Notes: a model not told the origin generated them from the sequence alone. Shown: positions 12,180 to 24,179, numbered from the stretch's first letter. The stretch is DNA of 64,000 nt from Lateolabrax maculatus (GCA_031216445.1 CM062208.1:1451001-1515000); one strand, 5' to 3'. Program-made: numbers and translations.

Positions 12180-12440
12180 GTGATGACTGACCTCTTTAAA
12201 GCAGCTGCAATCAATATTTCAGGAGGAGGTGGAGACCAAAAACAGAGCTAAAAGGGAGGGAATACTGGACTCACATCCATCAGGTGACACAAACACCTTT
12301 TCAAATGAACGATTGTGTTGCTCCGTAACAGCTGGATGTGGAAATAAGCAGCTGTTTCCATCTAATGAATTTAAAGCATGATGATCTTGTGTCCACGACT
12401 TGTTTATGCTGCTTCCAAGTGGCCAAAACATCATCAACAA
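12180..12440 (+). repeat. Interspersed repeat, same family as 30370-30635
   Basis: Shared landmarks in the same order are GGAGGTGGWGACCAAAAACA, CATCAGGTGAC, GCTGGATGTGGAAATAA and CCAAGTGGCCAAAA. It is probably a non-autonomous DNA element. No ends or target duplication could be fixed. Confidence 0.65.
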
Positions 12441-13487
12441 CATTCAAGTTCAACCAGACTTTCACCACAAATGTGGCAAATCAGAAGATTTCAGCTTTGA
12501 GGTGCAAGCCATCTTACTGTTAAACCACAAACAACTCCTTGTTGTTTAGCTGCCTGGATGCTCTGTGGAGCTTAACACCAAGTGCACAAGAGATAAAAAG
12601 ACGAGGTGCCAACTGAGATAAATATTCACGCTAATCCTCAAGCGAACCATAAGTTGTTTAACATTTCTCTCATGTTTGCACAGCGTTGTTTCTGTCTCTG
12701 TTCTGACAGTCTGTTCCTATCATTACATTACAGTCTTGATAAAAAGCTGACTCATTTGTCTCTCACGTAGCTGTCTCATCTTATGACATCCGTTTCCTCT
12801 GGCTTTGTTGGAGCGCAGACAAAGACAGGCAAAGATACTTCAGCAGGTATTTGTATTACTGATATTCCTCTGTCTCAGGAACAATGAAAGAACAGGAATA
12901 CTCCTGCTGGTTATGAATCATTGTCTCCACAATAGAAGCTTGAGTCATATTTTCACTGGTGAGGTGCGAACGCCACAGAGCTTGTTTCAGTCCTGTGAAG
13001 TACACTGTTAACACATGACTGATGGCCTCCCAAGCCTCAGTTGTCTCTGGTGCTTCAGGAGACGTTTGATTCAGAAAGTTCTGCACCTAAACGAATCACT
13101 TATTGGTGCTTGGCCTCAGCCTGCTGCCGGTGTTACACTGTGTTCTGTAACCCGTCAGATTCTGCGACCTTAAGAAGTTCAACAACAAATTCACCTTCAG
13201 GTAACGTTCAGTTCTTTATTTAGTTGATCATTGCTGTTTATAAATGTCTTTAGTTTAACTTGTATTTAGTTTCTTTCCACTGTGAGTAGACGCTGTAGAA
13301 ACCCACAGCTCATTAAGTGTTCTCACATCTTGATGTCCAGTGTTAAAATAAAAACTCCAGCTGCAGCTCCACACGGTGTATAAATGTATCCTGCTGATTC
13401 ATAGAGACCGTCACAATACGGGAGAAACCAGGTAAACAAGTCCCTTTCTTCTCCTCTGTCTTTGTCCTCTCTTCTCTTATCTGTCAG

Positions 13488-13603
13488 CTGATGAATGCAT
13501 TTCCAGCCTGCAACATGGCAGTCTTCAGCGTCGCCCACGGTAACGCCATTCCCTTCATCCCCACTCTCACAACCTTCGTCACCGCGGACACCGGACCGCC
13601 GCT
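13488..13603 (+). CDS. Candidate internal coding exon of an unidentified protein
   Basis: A 47-base pyrimidine-rich tract ending in CTGTCAG (to 13487) precedes a 116-base block, followed at 13604 by the donor GTGAGT, which matches consensus at all six intron positions. Only one frame of the block is open throughout. It starts LMNAFPACNMAVF and ends VTADTGPPL, and the second half is GC-rich like coding sequence. The phase at the donor is 2. The ATG-like segment with a following ADTG-PP motif faintly recalls the first loop of DRAM/TMEM150 proteins, but the similarity is too weak to name it. It lies on the strand opposite htr2a. No partner exon was found nearby, so it could be a nested gene, a pseudo-exon or chance. 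Confidence 0.35.
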
Positions 13604-13694
13604 GTGAGTCGCACGGCTGCAGTGAACATGTGACTCCTGCTCTCCGCTTCTCAATTCACCTGCATCTACAATGACCTCACATACCTGTCCTGAA

Positions 13695-13758
13695 GTGTGT
13701 GTGTGTGTGTGTGTGTGTGTGTCGGCCTGTGTGTGTGTGTGTGTCGGCCTGTGTGTGT
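13695..13758. repeat. Compound (GT)n microsatellite
   Basis: Two GT tracts separated by CGGCCT, with a second CGGCCT interruption. Confidence 0.97.
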
Positions 13759-14190
13759 TTCTGCTGGTGTGGAGCTGCAGGGAACTTGGTCATCGTGGCA
13801 GTTATAGTTATTGTCTTGGCTGCAGAACAGTTCAGAGCAAAAGAGAAAAGAGGTAAATAGATGTTTAATTAGCCAGGAGAGGATCTGTTTTGCACATGAA
13901 AAGGTTCGGCAGTGAACACACAGTGAGATCAGACACACACACACAAATAAAGGTAAACAAAAAAGGAGGAATAATTCACCTTCAAACACCCTGAGGGATC
14001 TTCCCATTTCTGAAATCTAATGATGATTTACACTCATACAGTCACATGTCACACATGGGAGTTGCCCAGACACAGTTCACATATAATCCAGGTTTTTCTT
14101 CTTTGGTTTTTTCGTCTGTGACACAGAATCAGGATCAGGTTTAGTCTCAGTTGATTGACCAGATGTATCTCACAGAGGCAGCAGGATGAG

Positions 14191-14347
14191 CTGATCCCTC
14201 TGCAGGATCCTGAACCCTGATCCCTCTGCAGGATCCTGAACCCTGATCCCTCTGCAGGATCTGAGCCCTGATCCCTCTGCAGGATCCTGAACCCTGATCC
14301 CTCTGCAGGATCTGAACCCTGATCCCTCTGCAGGATCTGAGCCCTCA
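14191..14347. repeat. Minisatellite, 24-26 bp unit, six copies
   Basis: Repeats of CTGATCCCTCTGCAGGAT followed by CCTGAACC, TGAACC or TGAGCC. Length variants alternate between copies. In the minus frames it translates to a short repeated peptide, but nothing supports a gene. Confidence 0.95.
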
Positions 14348-15039
14348 TCCCAAATGTTCACACTTTAGAGGCTTAAACTTGGGATTTTATTTTTCAGTTT
14401 TGATTGAAAATTACTTAAAATTATCTTAATTGTTGCCGATTATTTTTCTGTCAACCAACTCATTGATTAATCATATGTCTGACTGAAGTATATTGAATAG
14501 TTGGGACATAGATCGACTAGTAAATCATCACCATGACAACCTCGCCAGATCCACCTGCTGATCTCTGAGCTCTGTCTGACGTCACACCTGAGTGTGTCGT
14601 ACTGTCTTCAGTAATATTTCAAAGTTTGGGTTAAATATCACTTGAGTGTTGTATTATTATATTTGAGAGAAAAATCATGTTTCTTTTACTTCCATCCATC
14701 TTAATCCATCCATGCAGCTTCCAAGGTGCAGGTTTAAAAAGAGCTCATTGTAAACCTGCTCAGTCTGTCAGGTGTTCAGTCTTGATCTGCTCAACAGATA
14801 TTTCAATATTTCAATTCTAATCTTTCACTTCCAGCTCATTCAGAAGTCCTTCAAAGCCTTCTGCTGGGTTTGATGAGCTAAAAGATTCATGAAAGAGGAT
14901 TTGATGACAAAGAGAAGGTGAACCTAACTGTCCAAAATCAGGATTTACATCTCAGTTTTTGCATTTTACTTCTTGAAATGAGAAAATTATCTGCTTTACA
15001 CCTCATTTAAATCAAAGATGGTTAACTTTGCTAAACCAG

Positions 15040-15160
15040 TAATGTAAGTATCTAAAGAAGGTCAGATTAATTAGAGCCCGAAATAAGTGATGAAACGAAA
15101 GAAGGGATGAGAATAAAAGCATCAGAGGATTCTCATCTTTACAATAGGTTGGAATTTGCA
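15040..15160. other. Low-repeat stretch, possible conserved non-coding element
   Basis: Unique-looking sequence with AGATTAATTAGA and other homeodomain-type motifs, and no recognised repeat. The call is speculative. Confidence 0.2.
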
Positions 15161-15399
15161 ACCTGCACGAGGGCACGCAGTCCTTTTCATTATACGTTTG
15201 TTTACTTCTGCTTTAGTTTATTTGTTTCTTAAAAAAAGAGATTCATTTTCTCAGAGAGACAAAAGCTTCCCCTCCAAAACAGAGACGAGAACAAGCACTG
15301 AAGCTGAATCAAAAGAAATGTGGATTTAATGGTAAAAAATGCCTGGTTGCAGCATTTCCTCAGCTTCTCCGTCACTTTAAACGATGTGCAGCAGCCAAC

Positions 15400-15640
15400 A
15401 CGGAGCTTCATTCATAAAGCTGAGCTCAGATATCGAGTGAAGCAACTCATAAGTATCGAATGCCACCTTATGAAGCCAGTAATAAACCGTTCACACAGTA
15501 TATGGGCGTCAAGAAATGATATAAATGCTGAATACAATTACTTAAAACACATTAAATGAGTTCAAGCCTCTCACTAATCAAGCCATTAATCAGGACCAAT
15601 TAAAAAGGACAGCATGACCTCAGCTTTCAGGCAAACACAC
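15400..15640. other. Low-repeat stretch, possible conserved non-coding element
   Basis: Unique-looking sequence holding CCATTAATCAGGACCAATTA and other TAAT/ATTA motifs next to preserved CpG (TATCGAGTG, GTATCGAATG). It is neither repeat-like nor coding. Conservation has not been tested. Confidence 0.25.
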
Positions 15641-16422
15641 ACGGAAACAAAACTGCTGAGTTAATCGACAATAATAAAACACATCGACTGCTCATTTATG
15701 CTCAGAGAAAAGAAAAGAAAGAAGAAGAGGAAGAGGTTGTTAAGTGACTGAAAGAATGATGTCATTGCTTTAGCAGCAGCCTTTTCCTCCATGATAATGA
15801 GAAGAATAACGGCAGCAGCAGTGTAATTATGATAATAAAGTAGATATTTATCGGAACAGAAGTGAAGCCAAAGAGGAGCTGAGGTGCAGCAGCTGAAGCC
15901 AGTGAACTCTCTGACAAATGAAACCTGGATGTTTCACTGTGGAACTAGTGAAGAACTGCCATCAAAACAAGACTTTTCTTCAGAGTGAGGAGTTTTCTGT
16001 ACTTTCATTGCACATGAGCAGAAGGCACAAAGACGCCATGTTCTCTTTCTCCTGTTCCCAGGGGCTCTCAGCAGTTTCTATGGAGCCTTTACAGGGTGCA
16101 AACCTGGCGACCCCACCACGAGCACAGTGGCAGTTATATCTCCTGCTAAAACTACAACCCACCTCTTTTTCAGATTTCTCGTTTGATGATAAATCAAGTT
16201 TGTTGCAGAAGTTGGAAGCTGTATTTTTCTTCCTCTTTTGATGGAGCTGTGCAAGCAGTTTTAAAGAGACGGCTGGTTCACTCTTCAACACCGTGCTGCA
16301 TTTCAGAAGCCACTCATATGTTTGAATGTGTATGTTAAATCCTAAATCTGCTTTTCTTCTTCCTTTCTTTTTGAATACAGTGTATTATATAAAACATGAC
16401 TCCAGCACCAGCACTCATCTCA

Positions 16423-16441
16423 CCCCCCCCCCCCCCCCCCC
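16423..16441. repeat. Poly-C run, 19 bases
   Basis: Uninterrupted C tract. Its length is likely unstable between individuals or assemblies. Confidence 0.97.
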
Positions 16442-17123
16442 TTCTCTCTTATTGTGGCATTTTCCGTTCCCATCTTGACCTTTTGCCCTGCTGCCTCACA
16501 TCTGGCCAGCAGAGCCTGATAATGGCTCTGCCCTTTTGTCTGCATCTGTTTCGTTTTTGTTCCGTCTGGTCATGCGAGAGGAGGAGGAGGATAAGGAGGA
16601 AGGCTGATGATTTGAACGCCTGCCTGCTGCTGCGTCTCTTGTTTTTGTTCAGGCTGCTTTGTGCTCCGCTCTGCAGCTCAGAGACACACAAAAAGAGAAA
16701 ATCTCCTCCATCTCACGCCGCTGAGCACAAATGGACGAGCACAACGCTGGCTGTTTTCCTCCTGGGACTCTCTATCTCGCCTCTCTCACTCACTTTCTGC
16801 CCACATCCCTTTCTCATCCCTTCATCTCTCAAGAGAGGAATTTTATTTTTGCCTGAGGCGGTCAACTGCCTCATCAAGGCGACTGTGAAGCCTAATGTGT
16901 CTGAGGAGTTTTGTTGTATAAGACTTGTTCCACCAGCCCTACTTCTAAAGTGCCTAAACCGTGTCCAGAGCCTGTCAAAGGGTCTTATCGCCAATGGAAA
17001 TGGACTCCAGAGCATCATTTCTTCAGCCACGTTTCAGCTTTTTAACCGTTTGTGCCTCTAGGATTTGTTTGATTCACCTGTTCCACAATCATGTTGACAT
17101 TGTATGTATGACCGCCCTGCTGG

Positions 17124-17794
17124 CAGAGGTGAGGAAAGTATTCTGGTCCTTTATTGCAGTAAAAGTACTAATAACACTGTAAATACTCTGTTACAGTAAA
17201 AGTACTAATACACACTGTAAATACTGTGTCACAGTAAAAGTCCTGCAGTGAAACTGTTCCTCAGTAAAAGTCTGTGAGTATAATCAGTTGCATGTAGTTA
17301 AAGTATTTCCACAGTAAAATGTCCCTGTGCCTGTTGTACTATTATATATTCTATCATTAGATTATTATTCCTCATCATTCATGGAAAAGCAGGATTTTAC
17401 TGTTGGAGCTCATTTTGAACTGTTTTGTATCGGACTGCAGCTGATGATTATTTTCATTCTGGATCCATCTGCTGATTATTTCCTCCATTAATCCATTGAT
17501 CGTTTGCTTTGTAAAAACAGTGAAAATAGTGAGAAATGGCGTCACGATGAGCCAGAGCCCAAAGTGACACCTTCACAATGCTTGTTGTGTCCAACCAACA
17601 GTCCAAAGCTCAACATCATTAAAACACATTCACATGATTCAAATCATTCAAAGGAAAAGCAGCAAATCTTCACATCTGAGAAGCTGCAGCCAGGAAATGA
17701 TTTTACAGGAAAAATGAGTCCAACCATCATCACAAGAGTTCAGCTTCATGTTCTGTCAGTCCACTCACTGATTAATGACTGATGCTGTCAGCTG
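17124..17794 (+). mobile_element. Composite non-autonomous hAT/Tol2-like repeat
   Basis: It opens with CAGAGGTGAGGAAAGTA, the Tol2-type end, and continues with repeated CAGTAAAAGTACTAATA blocks. Then comes a segment (17380-17490) also present inverted at about 46360-46520, recognisable by GGAGCTCATTTTGAACTG. The final part, 17611-17794, is the inverted partner of 4289-4472. No transposase is visible. The right end is not defined, and it may be two elements joined. Confidence 0.6.
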
Positions 17795-17844
17795 CACTTG
17801 TAAAAACATCATATTTTACACTGAAAGTAATATGTAGAGTAGAA

Positions 17845-17950
17845 ACTAGAAATTTCTCAACAACTGCAGGCCAGATCCCCGTCTGCTGTCAATATTCATG
17901 GTCTTCGGAGGATGAATCCTCCAATACATTATCCTTACAGCACCATCAGG
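17845..17950 (-). repeat. Fragment of dispersed teleost repeat (TCTCAACAACT family)
   Basis: ATTTCTCAACAACTGCAGG and TTCGGAGGATGAATCCTCC match the landmarks of the family seen at 41600-41990, in reverse orientation. The fragment is diverged. Confidence 0.4.
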
Positions 17951-18451
17951 TCAAAACGTCCACTGGTACACAAGAAACATTAAAATCCAAGAACTGTACT
18001 GAGCACACTCATTCTTCCCAGAAGATGAATGTGGAGTGGAAACTTTGAATACATTTAAAAATATACTGATCATAGTACTGATCTTCAGAGGATAAACCTT
18101 TGGTTTTAACACCCCACGTCCTTTCCTCTGGCGCCACCTGAAGGGTAAACTACACTTTGCTTTAATACTGTGGGGTGTAATGAGCCCAGCTGTTCTTCAA
18201 GGGTGCATAGCTGCTATTTCAGTCACTGGTACAGAACCTGACAAGGTGAAAGCACAAACAGCGCAGGCTTAATGACTTCCGCTCTATTTTCATCTGTTTC
18301 TTGATGAGGTCGATTACTGCATGAAGAGTCAAACACTGAACCTGGCAAGAACATTAGACTACAGAAATGGTCTAAAGTGTAATATCACACAATCAGGAGG
18401 GAACACAGAGAAAACATCACTATTAGAGATATAATTTAGGTACACTTCATT

Positions 18452-18481
18452 GCATGGCCAAAAGTCTGTGGACACCAGAAT
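18452..18481. repeat. Short fragment of a fish interspersed repeat
   Basis: GCATGGCCAAAAGTCTGTGG followed by ACACCAG resembles a frequent fish repeat phrase. Too little is left to assign a family. Confidence 0.4.
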
Positions 18482-18524
18482 ATTACACTCGTGGTTTATT
18501 AACATGTCATTGATAAACAGCCTC

Positions 18525-18935
18525 CCCTCTTCTGGTTTCACTCTCTCCAGCACTGGCTCCCTGTTGCAGTTCACATTCACTCTGGTGCTGGTCTACAGGG
18601 CAGCGAAGGGAACTGTTCACCCTACAACCCTACACTCCGGCCCTGCACTCCTCTGCCTCGGGACGGTTGGCTGCCCCGTCGCTCAGAGGACGCTGCAGTC
18701 GCTCATCTCGGTCGGGGGCTCGTTTCTGTTCTGGCCCCATAGTGGTGGAGTGAACGCCCCACTGAAGTCACTGCACATCTTTCACCGCAGACTGAAAATC
18801 ACCTTGCAGGTTGCACCTCGACACGACCAAAAAAAAGCCCTTCCAGTTCTTGATTACATGTAGCTTTTGTTCCTTTTGAGTTTAAATGCACTTTAAAGCG
18901 TCAAAGCGCCAAATAAATGTAATGCAACGAGGGCA
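18525..18935 (+). mobile_element. 3' fragment of an L2/CR1-clade-like LINE
   Basis: With frameshifts allowed, this reads as the C-terminal end of a fish non-LTR polymerase. Recognisable steps are a VYRA-KGT phrase, a SASGRLA phrase, FxSVLAP...W, and an FHRRLK step followed by a C-terminal HLD-like peptide. A short tail ending in AAATAAATGTAATGCA follows, as is usual for L2-like 3' ends. The reading frame is broken several times, so it is a dead, 5'-truncated copy. Confidence 0.7.
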
Positions 18936-19314
18936 TCAGTGAGGTCTGGCGTGTTAGAGGCATTATTGTGCACTTGACACTGAAACAGGAACCTGCTTAT
19001 ATTTAAATCTACTCAGATTTTGATGCTAAGCTTCATTACTGGTGATTTCAAATATTCTTATTTAACTGTTGCTCGGAGGCTCTTTGTCTCTGCCTGTCAG
19101 ATGTCAGACTGCTTGAACCGTTGTACAGAGTTTAGTTCTCCATGAACCAAACATTTCTTTTTTACAAACCTTCATACAAAGCAACACATTTTTCTAAAGA
19201 GGACTTCAACTTAAAAGCATGAAAGACCATTTAGAGTAGTCCTCTCAGCCATCTGACTGGACCATGTCTTTAAAATAACAAATAATATGATTTGTTTTTA
19301 GGGGTACATTACTC

Positions 19315-19405
19315 TGAAAGAAAAGTACAAATATCTCAACAACTGCGGGCCAGATTTCCATGGCAACTGAGTGCATTTCCTGAGGTGAAAATTACCCAGG
19401 TGGTG
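19315..19405 (-). repeat. Diverged fragment of the TCTCAACAACT repeat family
   Basis: AAATATCTCAACAACTGCGG followed by TTTCCATGGCAA matches the family landmarks. Little else is preserved. Confidence 0.35.
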
Positions 19406-20507
19406 AAGTTGGTCACTTACTCACTTTCCCTCAGTCTCACTATAATATATCACATCGGACTCACCACACAGGGTTACATTATGTTTCTGTTTAAGGTAAT
19501 CTTTTGCAGCCACAGCAGAGCGAGCCCTGTTAAGATTTCATGCAGGATTTTAAGATATTTTTTCCAGCTACTGTTGATTGTCTTGGTTGTGTGTCATGTC
19601 TTTTTGTTGGTCTGGAGCTGTGTCAAATCAGGCGTTTTACTGTCTCCTCAACAAGCTTTTCCTGATCAAAGTGGGCCACTCAGCCCCTGATAATCAATAG
19701 ATCAATCAGAATCAGTATATTATTACACTCCTAGTAGTTAGCATGAGCAGCAATGGCCACAAAGAAAACACCAACTGCGTCAGTAGAAAATCAGAGCTGA
19801 ACTCAGGTGACAATGAGCTCCTAAAGAAAGAGAAACTAAAAACAGCTTTTCTGTTTCCCACTTCATGTGAGATTATTTGTTTCTGAATAACTTTCTCAGG
19901 ATTTAAAACGAGATGTGGATTTGGTTTGAGAGTGAATCACAGGGGAATCCAGAGGAGAAACAGAGCCTAATCTTTTAAGTAAATCTCATCCTGCACAGCT
20001 GCCCGTCCAAAGGAGGACAAAACCCGAGGGCTTTGAAACAGAAGTGTTTGTTTTCTGTCTGTCATACACCCTCTGAGAGGAAAGCTAACAACAAGGGGGA
20101 GGGGGGACCCCAGGCTGGAGTGATGGAGAGGAAGAACAAAGTAAAAAAAGAGGAAAGACATTAACCGGCTGCAGACATATAAAGCTCACAGAGACGGAGA
20201 GGAAGGAGAAAATGAGTATTTGAACCCAAAATTCAGAAAAATCAATATGTCATTAAGTTATTTCTGTGCCTGTAAAGAGCAGAGGTGGGACTGGAACAGG
20301 AACAGAGGGCAGAACTGGCAAACCGGGCGACTCGGCAAGCTTCCACCCAGCTCAGGCTGGAATACTGTGTTCCCATAGGTCCTCTGCTTCTCACTGTTGC
20401 CTCGAGTGACCAAAGGACCAAAGGCTGAGGAGCTTTACCTCGAGAAGCATTGATTACCAAGCAGCTCATTACAGAAGCTGGTCCTGAGTACAAAGAGGGG
20501 GGAAGTA

Positions 20508-20541
20508 ACAGAGTTTGCTTTGTGCTAAAAGCAAACTCTGT
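20508..20541. repeat. 12-bp inverted repeat with 10-base loop
   Basis: ACAGAGTTTGCT (20508-20519) pairs perfectly with AGCAAACTCTGT (20530-20541). The stem is too short for a typical microRNA precursor unless flanks extend it imperfectly. Confidence 0.85.
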
Positions 20542-20874
20542 GTGAGAAGAGGTCTGAGAGTGCACGACAAAGAGATACACTTCTGTCCAGGACACTTGAA
20601 CCACTTCAGGCGCTGGTATTGTCCTGTAGTCCACGTCTCAGCACATCAATCAAGCTGACAGGAGTTGTGTAATGTAAAATGAATGAAGTAGAACGTAAAC
20701 AAAACATAAAAGATTATTCTGCAGTTGCAGTGTATAAATGTACTGATCTGTTTATTTCACACTTCAGCAGTAATCTGATGGCAGAAACAACGAATGGGAT
20801 TTAAGAATTAAACCTAAGAATAATTAGGAATAAGGTAATCCTGTTTAAAGGATCAACACATCTAGATTACTGCT

Positions 20875-20995
20875 GGAGAAATCAAATTACTGTACAAGAT
20901 TTCATGGCAATCCATCCGACAGTTGTGGAGATATTTCAGTCTGGATGAAACCGGTGAACTGACAGGCCGACACTGCCGTCCCTAGTGTCTCCAAA
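20875..20995 (+). repeat. Dispersed teleost repeat fragment (TCTCAACAACT family)
   Basis: TTTCATGGCAATCCATCC, then AGATATTTCAGTCTGGATGA and CACTGCCGTCCCTAG, are in the order typical of the 3' half of this family. It is an unclassified interspersed element with no coding sequence. Confidence 0.6.
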
Positions 20996-21356
20996 CACGC
21001 AGCTTCTCCCTGCAGCAACACAGTGATGCAACAAGAAGCTATCTGCACTCGTCACTGCTGAAGAGCTGAAAAACACAAGTTCAAGGAAGAGTCAACCATA
21101 GGACAAATGAAATGATACTTCTGTTATGTTTCTCATTTAAAAATCACTGATGTCACTACATCACTGGTCAGGCCTGTTTTGTGGTGCTGAACGGACAGCT
21201 CCTGTAAGGGAAGTCGCTTCACAAAACATGTTTTCATCGATCATGTAAGAACATGGTACGACTACAGCATGCAGAAATATAGACCGAAGTTGATCTGAAG
21301 TTAATCTGAGGTTTTAGCTGTCTGATTATTGACTGAATATCTTCCAAAATTACAGT

Positions 21357-21600
21357 CTATAGATTAGATTAGATTCAACTTTATTGTATAAGTACTGAGA
21401 CAGTGACATGCAGTTTAGCTTCTAACCAGAAATGCAAAAAGCAGTGAAGTGCACAGTAATGTACATACTGTTTGTATAGAGGTAATATACAGTAGGGATA
21501 AACAGTATGGAAGTATGAGCATGTGCAGCAGTTACAGTAGGCAGTGCAGATATAATTATAATTATAAACTATGTAGTGCAGTTAAAGTATAAGTAATGTT
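21357..21600 (-). mobile_element. 3' end of a non-LTR retroelement, inverted
   Basis: TAGATTAGATTAGATTCAAC followed by TTTATTGTATAAGTAC is the reverse of a typical fish LINE/SINE tail with a tandem terminal repeat. GTGACATGCAGTTTAGCTTC, GCAAAAAGCAGTGAAGTGCA and CAGTAGGGATA-type phrases follow. The interior to about 21740 is AT-rich and may belong to it. The subfamily is not certain. Confidence 0.65.
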
Positions 21601-23109
21601 AATTACTTAATCATTATATACAGAATAAACAGCTGGAGGTATGATACACCACAGGTCAGATATGTACATTATGTATATTATCATGCATATTGCTATTACA
21701 GTATTATAAGATGGTTGGGTATGGTGGAACATATATAGTGTAAGTATGTTAGTAAGTGGTGAGTAAGTGTGAGCCAGTCCTCGTGCAAAGGGTTTCCTTG
21801 TTGAGCTGCAGAGGAGGGACAGTAACACAAAGAGGGATTCTACAACGGCTGAAACTTTGGAAGATACTTCATTTGACTCTGAAGTCTCAAATGAGCTTCA
21901 GATAAATTTCAGGGTGTTTTTGAAGGACTGTACAGTAGATATATATATATATTTAAAAAAAGTGATTTTAGACCAACGCAAATTAAGCAGGATCAGCAAC
22001 TGATCAAACCTGCTGACCCTCCGACACAATGAAGAAATATTTTACATCACCACCCTTTCTATTTATGAGTTCACTGTTTACAATTCAAGTTTGCCAATTA
22101 GCTAAGTTTCTCTCTAGAGGATTCTGCCAGTTCTGTGGTTCCTAAACTTTTCACACTGCAGTAAATTTAACTCAACTGAGTGAGATTATTTCTGCCTCCA
22201 AAGCAGCTCTGCCACTGACAAATGTTGACATTTTCCAATAACACATGTGATAAACTGCAAAAATCTGCTTAGAGTCTGCATCGGAATCTGCTGCGAGCTG
22301 ACCTGAGTCCTTCCAACTAAAATTAACAATTGTATTTCAAAGAGCTGTCAATCTCTTTGGGGAAAATGAACCAATTTCTCCAAAGAAATCTCCAAAATAT
22401 GCAGGAACCATCTGTCAAAGGAGCCAATGAGAATTATTTTCTGTGTTTCAGATGGAAGATATTTCAGACAGAACTTCAAACTATCATGGGTGCAATTCTA
22501 GTCAAGTGAAACCCTAAGTTATTCAAGCTGTGGTTTGTTTAAGGTGAGAAAGCACATCAGTCTGTCAAGTTTATTTTGACAGCTCATCCCGGGGGGGTGC
22601 ACGACAACAACAGTGCAGGGACGAGGAGACACAAACCAGAACTGCACAGTAGGAAAGGTATTTGCCTTCTGTACTCTCAAGTATATCAGATGGGAAACAC
22701 AGCCACAACGCCAGGTTAATCCCAAATTTCCCAGGACACTTGAAATGTTTGTTATAGCCAAATAGATTTGTAGAACAGAACTAGATCTCTAAATCATTTC
22801 TGGGCCACCTGCCATAGCAGTCAGACCAGACAAACACATCAGCCAACACTTATCAGCATCTGGCTGGCAGGCTGATGTGTACTGGACATGCCCAGTATGC
22901 CCTTCAGATAAATATATCTATATATATATACAGATATTAATATATCAGATATATGAGTGCTCTTTCTCACTGTTTAAAATAAAGGCAACTCAGAAGAAAA
23001 CAGCGCTCATGAGATTTATAATGATGACAAACTTTGGTGGGATAGAAGCTTTCTGGGGTCCTTGTTTGTCAAGAGAAATCTTTTTATCGTGTGATATCTT
23101 TTAATAAGC

Positions 23110-23276
23110 CTCTAGCTTAAACAAGACTCAACAGTCAACATCGTGCTGACATTTAGAGGGGAAATGTGTACCATGGTGGAAGGATCGGCTGAGGCTGATG
23201 GGAATGTCATTAGATTTGCAGGTATTAAGTCGTAAATCAAAGTATTAGACACATTTAAATTTTGTCTTCAGATGAA
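23110..23276 (+). repeat. Left half of a TCTCAACAACT-family repeat, split by a MITE
   Basis: GAGGCTGATGGGAATGTCAT, then TTTGCAGGTATTAAGTC and TTTGTCTTCAGATGAA, follow the family order seen at 41650-41780. The sequence resumes after 23745 as AAAGTCACC...GGATTCATCCTCTGGG. Confidence 0.7.
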
Positions 23277-23745
23277 GGTAATGAGTTACAAAAGTAACGC
23301 ATTACAGTAATATTTCATTTTTAGCAGTAACAAAGTAATATAACCAGTGAATAATAGGATTTCGGTAATATTATTACATTTACTATGTCAAATAAAGCAT
23401 TACCACTCGAAACTAGGGTGGTTAAGAACTCAACTCCACAGAACTCCCTGAAGACGACTCCGGCAAGAAACCTTCAGCATCCAGAGACAAAGACTGGAGA
23501 GCGTGCACCCACCAGGCCAGCGACGACTCAGGTAGATGGTCAAGTTTGATCATCTTCTTGGCGCTCCGTCGGGTCGGGCACGGCCTGACGGAGCGCTTCA
23601 AGGATCCAAGGACCTCATTAAACCATCCGTTCAGTAGCAAAGGGCGGTGCTGTTCAGTAACACTTTACTCTACTCAGACAGTAACAATGTAAAGTAGCAG
23701 TAATATGTATTACATTACATTTTGAAAGTAACTTGTCCAACACTG
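23277..23745. mobile_element. MITE nested in another repeat
   Basis: The left part has GTAATGAGTTACAAAAGTAA and GCATTACAG. The right part has TTACATTACATTTTGAAAGT and AACTTGTCCAACACTG, an end common in fish non-autonomous DNA elements (CAGTGTTGGACAAGTTAC when reversed). The outermost left terminus is lost. The middle (about 23405-23660) is GC-rich and unlike the AT-rich arms. It carries a 10-bp-stem inverted repeat GCGCTCCGTC/GACGGAGCGC (23561-23570, 23587-23596). No transposase is visible. Confidence 0.65.
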
Positions 23746-23880
23746 AAAGTCACCAAAAACAGCAGGATTCATCCTCTGGGGGACATGAATGTTTGTACAA
23801 AATGCTATAACAATCCATCCAGTAGCTGTCAGGGTATTTCAGTCTGAACCGAAGCGGTGGACCAACAACAGACCGTCTTT
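23746..23880 (+). repeat. Right half of the split TCTCAACAACT-family repeat
   Basis: AAAGTCACC, GCAGGATTCATCCTCTGGGG, AATCCATCCAGTAGCTGTC and TATTTCAGTCTGAACCGAAG continue the family order directly from 23276. Confidence 0.7.
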
Positions 23881-24056
23881 GCCTAACACTAAACCACTGG
23901 CTGGGTAATAAATGTTTAAAGTATGAATTTACAGTCAGGGGACGAACACCTCCAGAGCCTGCAGCCTCCTTTCTCCTGTCTGTGAACTCTGCTGTCATTC
24001 TCCTGCTGGTTCCGGCTGCTGATTAATGCTTCTGTCGGTCAGCTTCAGGACGTCTG

Positions 24057-24057
<1 letters not shown>

Positions 24058-24092
<35 letters not shown>
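24058..24092. repeat. (CA)n microsatellite
   Basis: About 17 uninterrupted CA units. Confidence 0.97.
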
Positions 24093-24094
<2 letters not shown>

Positions 24095-24179
24095 TGACCT
24101 CTCTGAAACGCACACACCTTCCTCCGTCCTTCCCTGTTGCTCATTCGCAGCTGATCCTCGCCCTTTCGCCTCTCCTCTC

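Noticed and set aside
12856..13086. 76-residue minus-strand frame
   Set aside because: No domain, no splice context, and partner frames are open on the opposite strand.
16396..17061. 221-residue plus-strand open frame
   Set aside because: It starts beside a poly-C run, has no recognisable domain, and overlaps other open frames. Best explained by GC-richer composition.
18450..18863. 137-residue frame as a gene
   Set aside because: With frameshifts it reads as the 3' end of a LINE polymerase followed by a LINE-type tail, so it is a dead retroelement.
20508..20541. microRNA precursor
   Set aside because: The stem is only 12 bp with a 10-base loop, and the flanks do not extend the pairing.
20242..20634. 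130-residue minus-strand open frame
   Set aside because: No splice boundaries or domain recognised. It does not match any part of htr2a.
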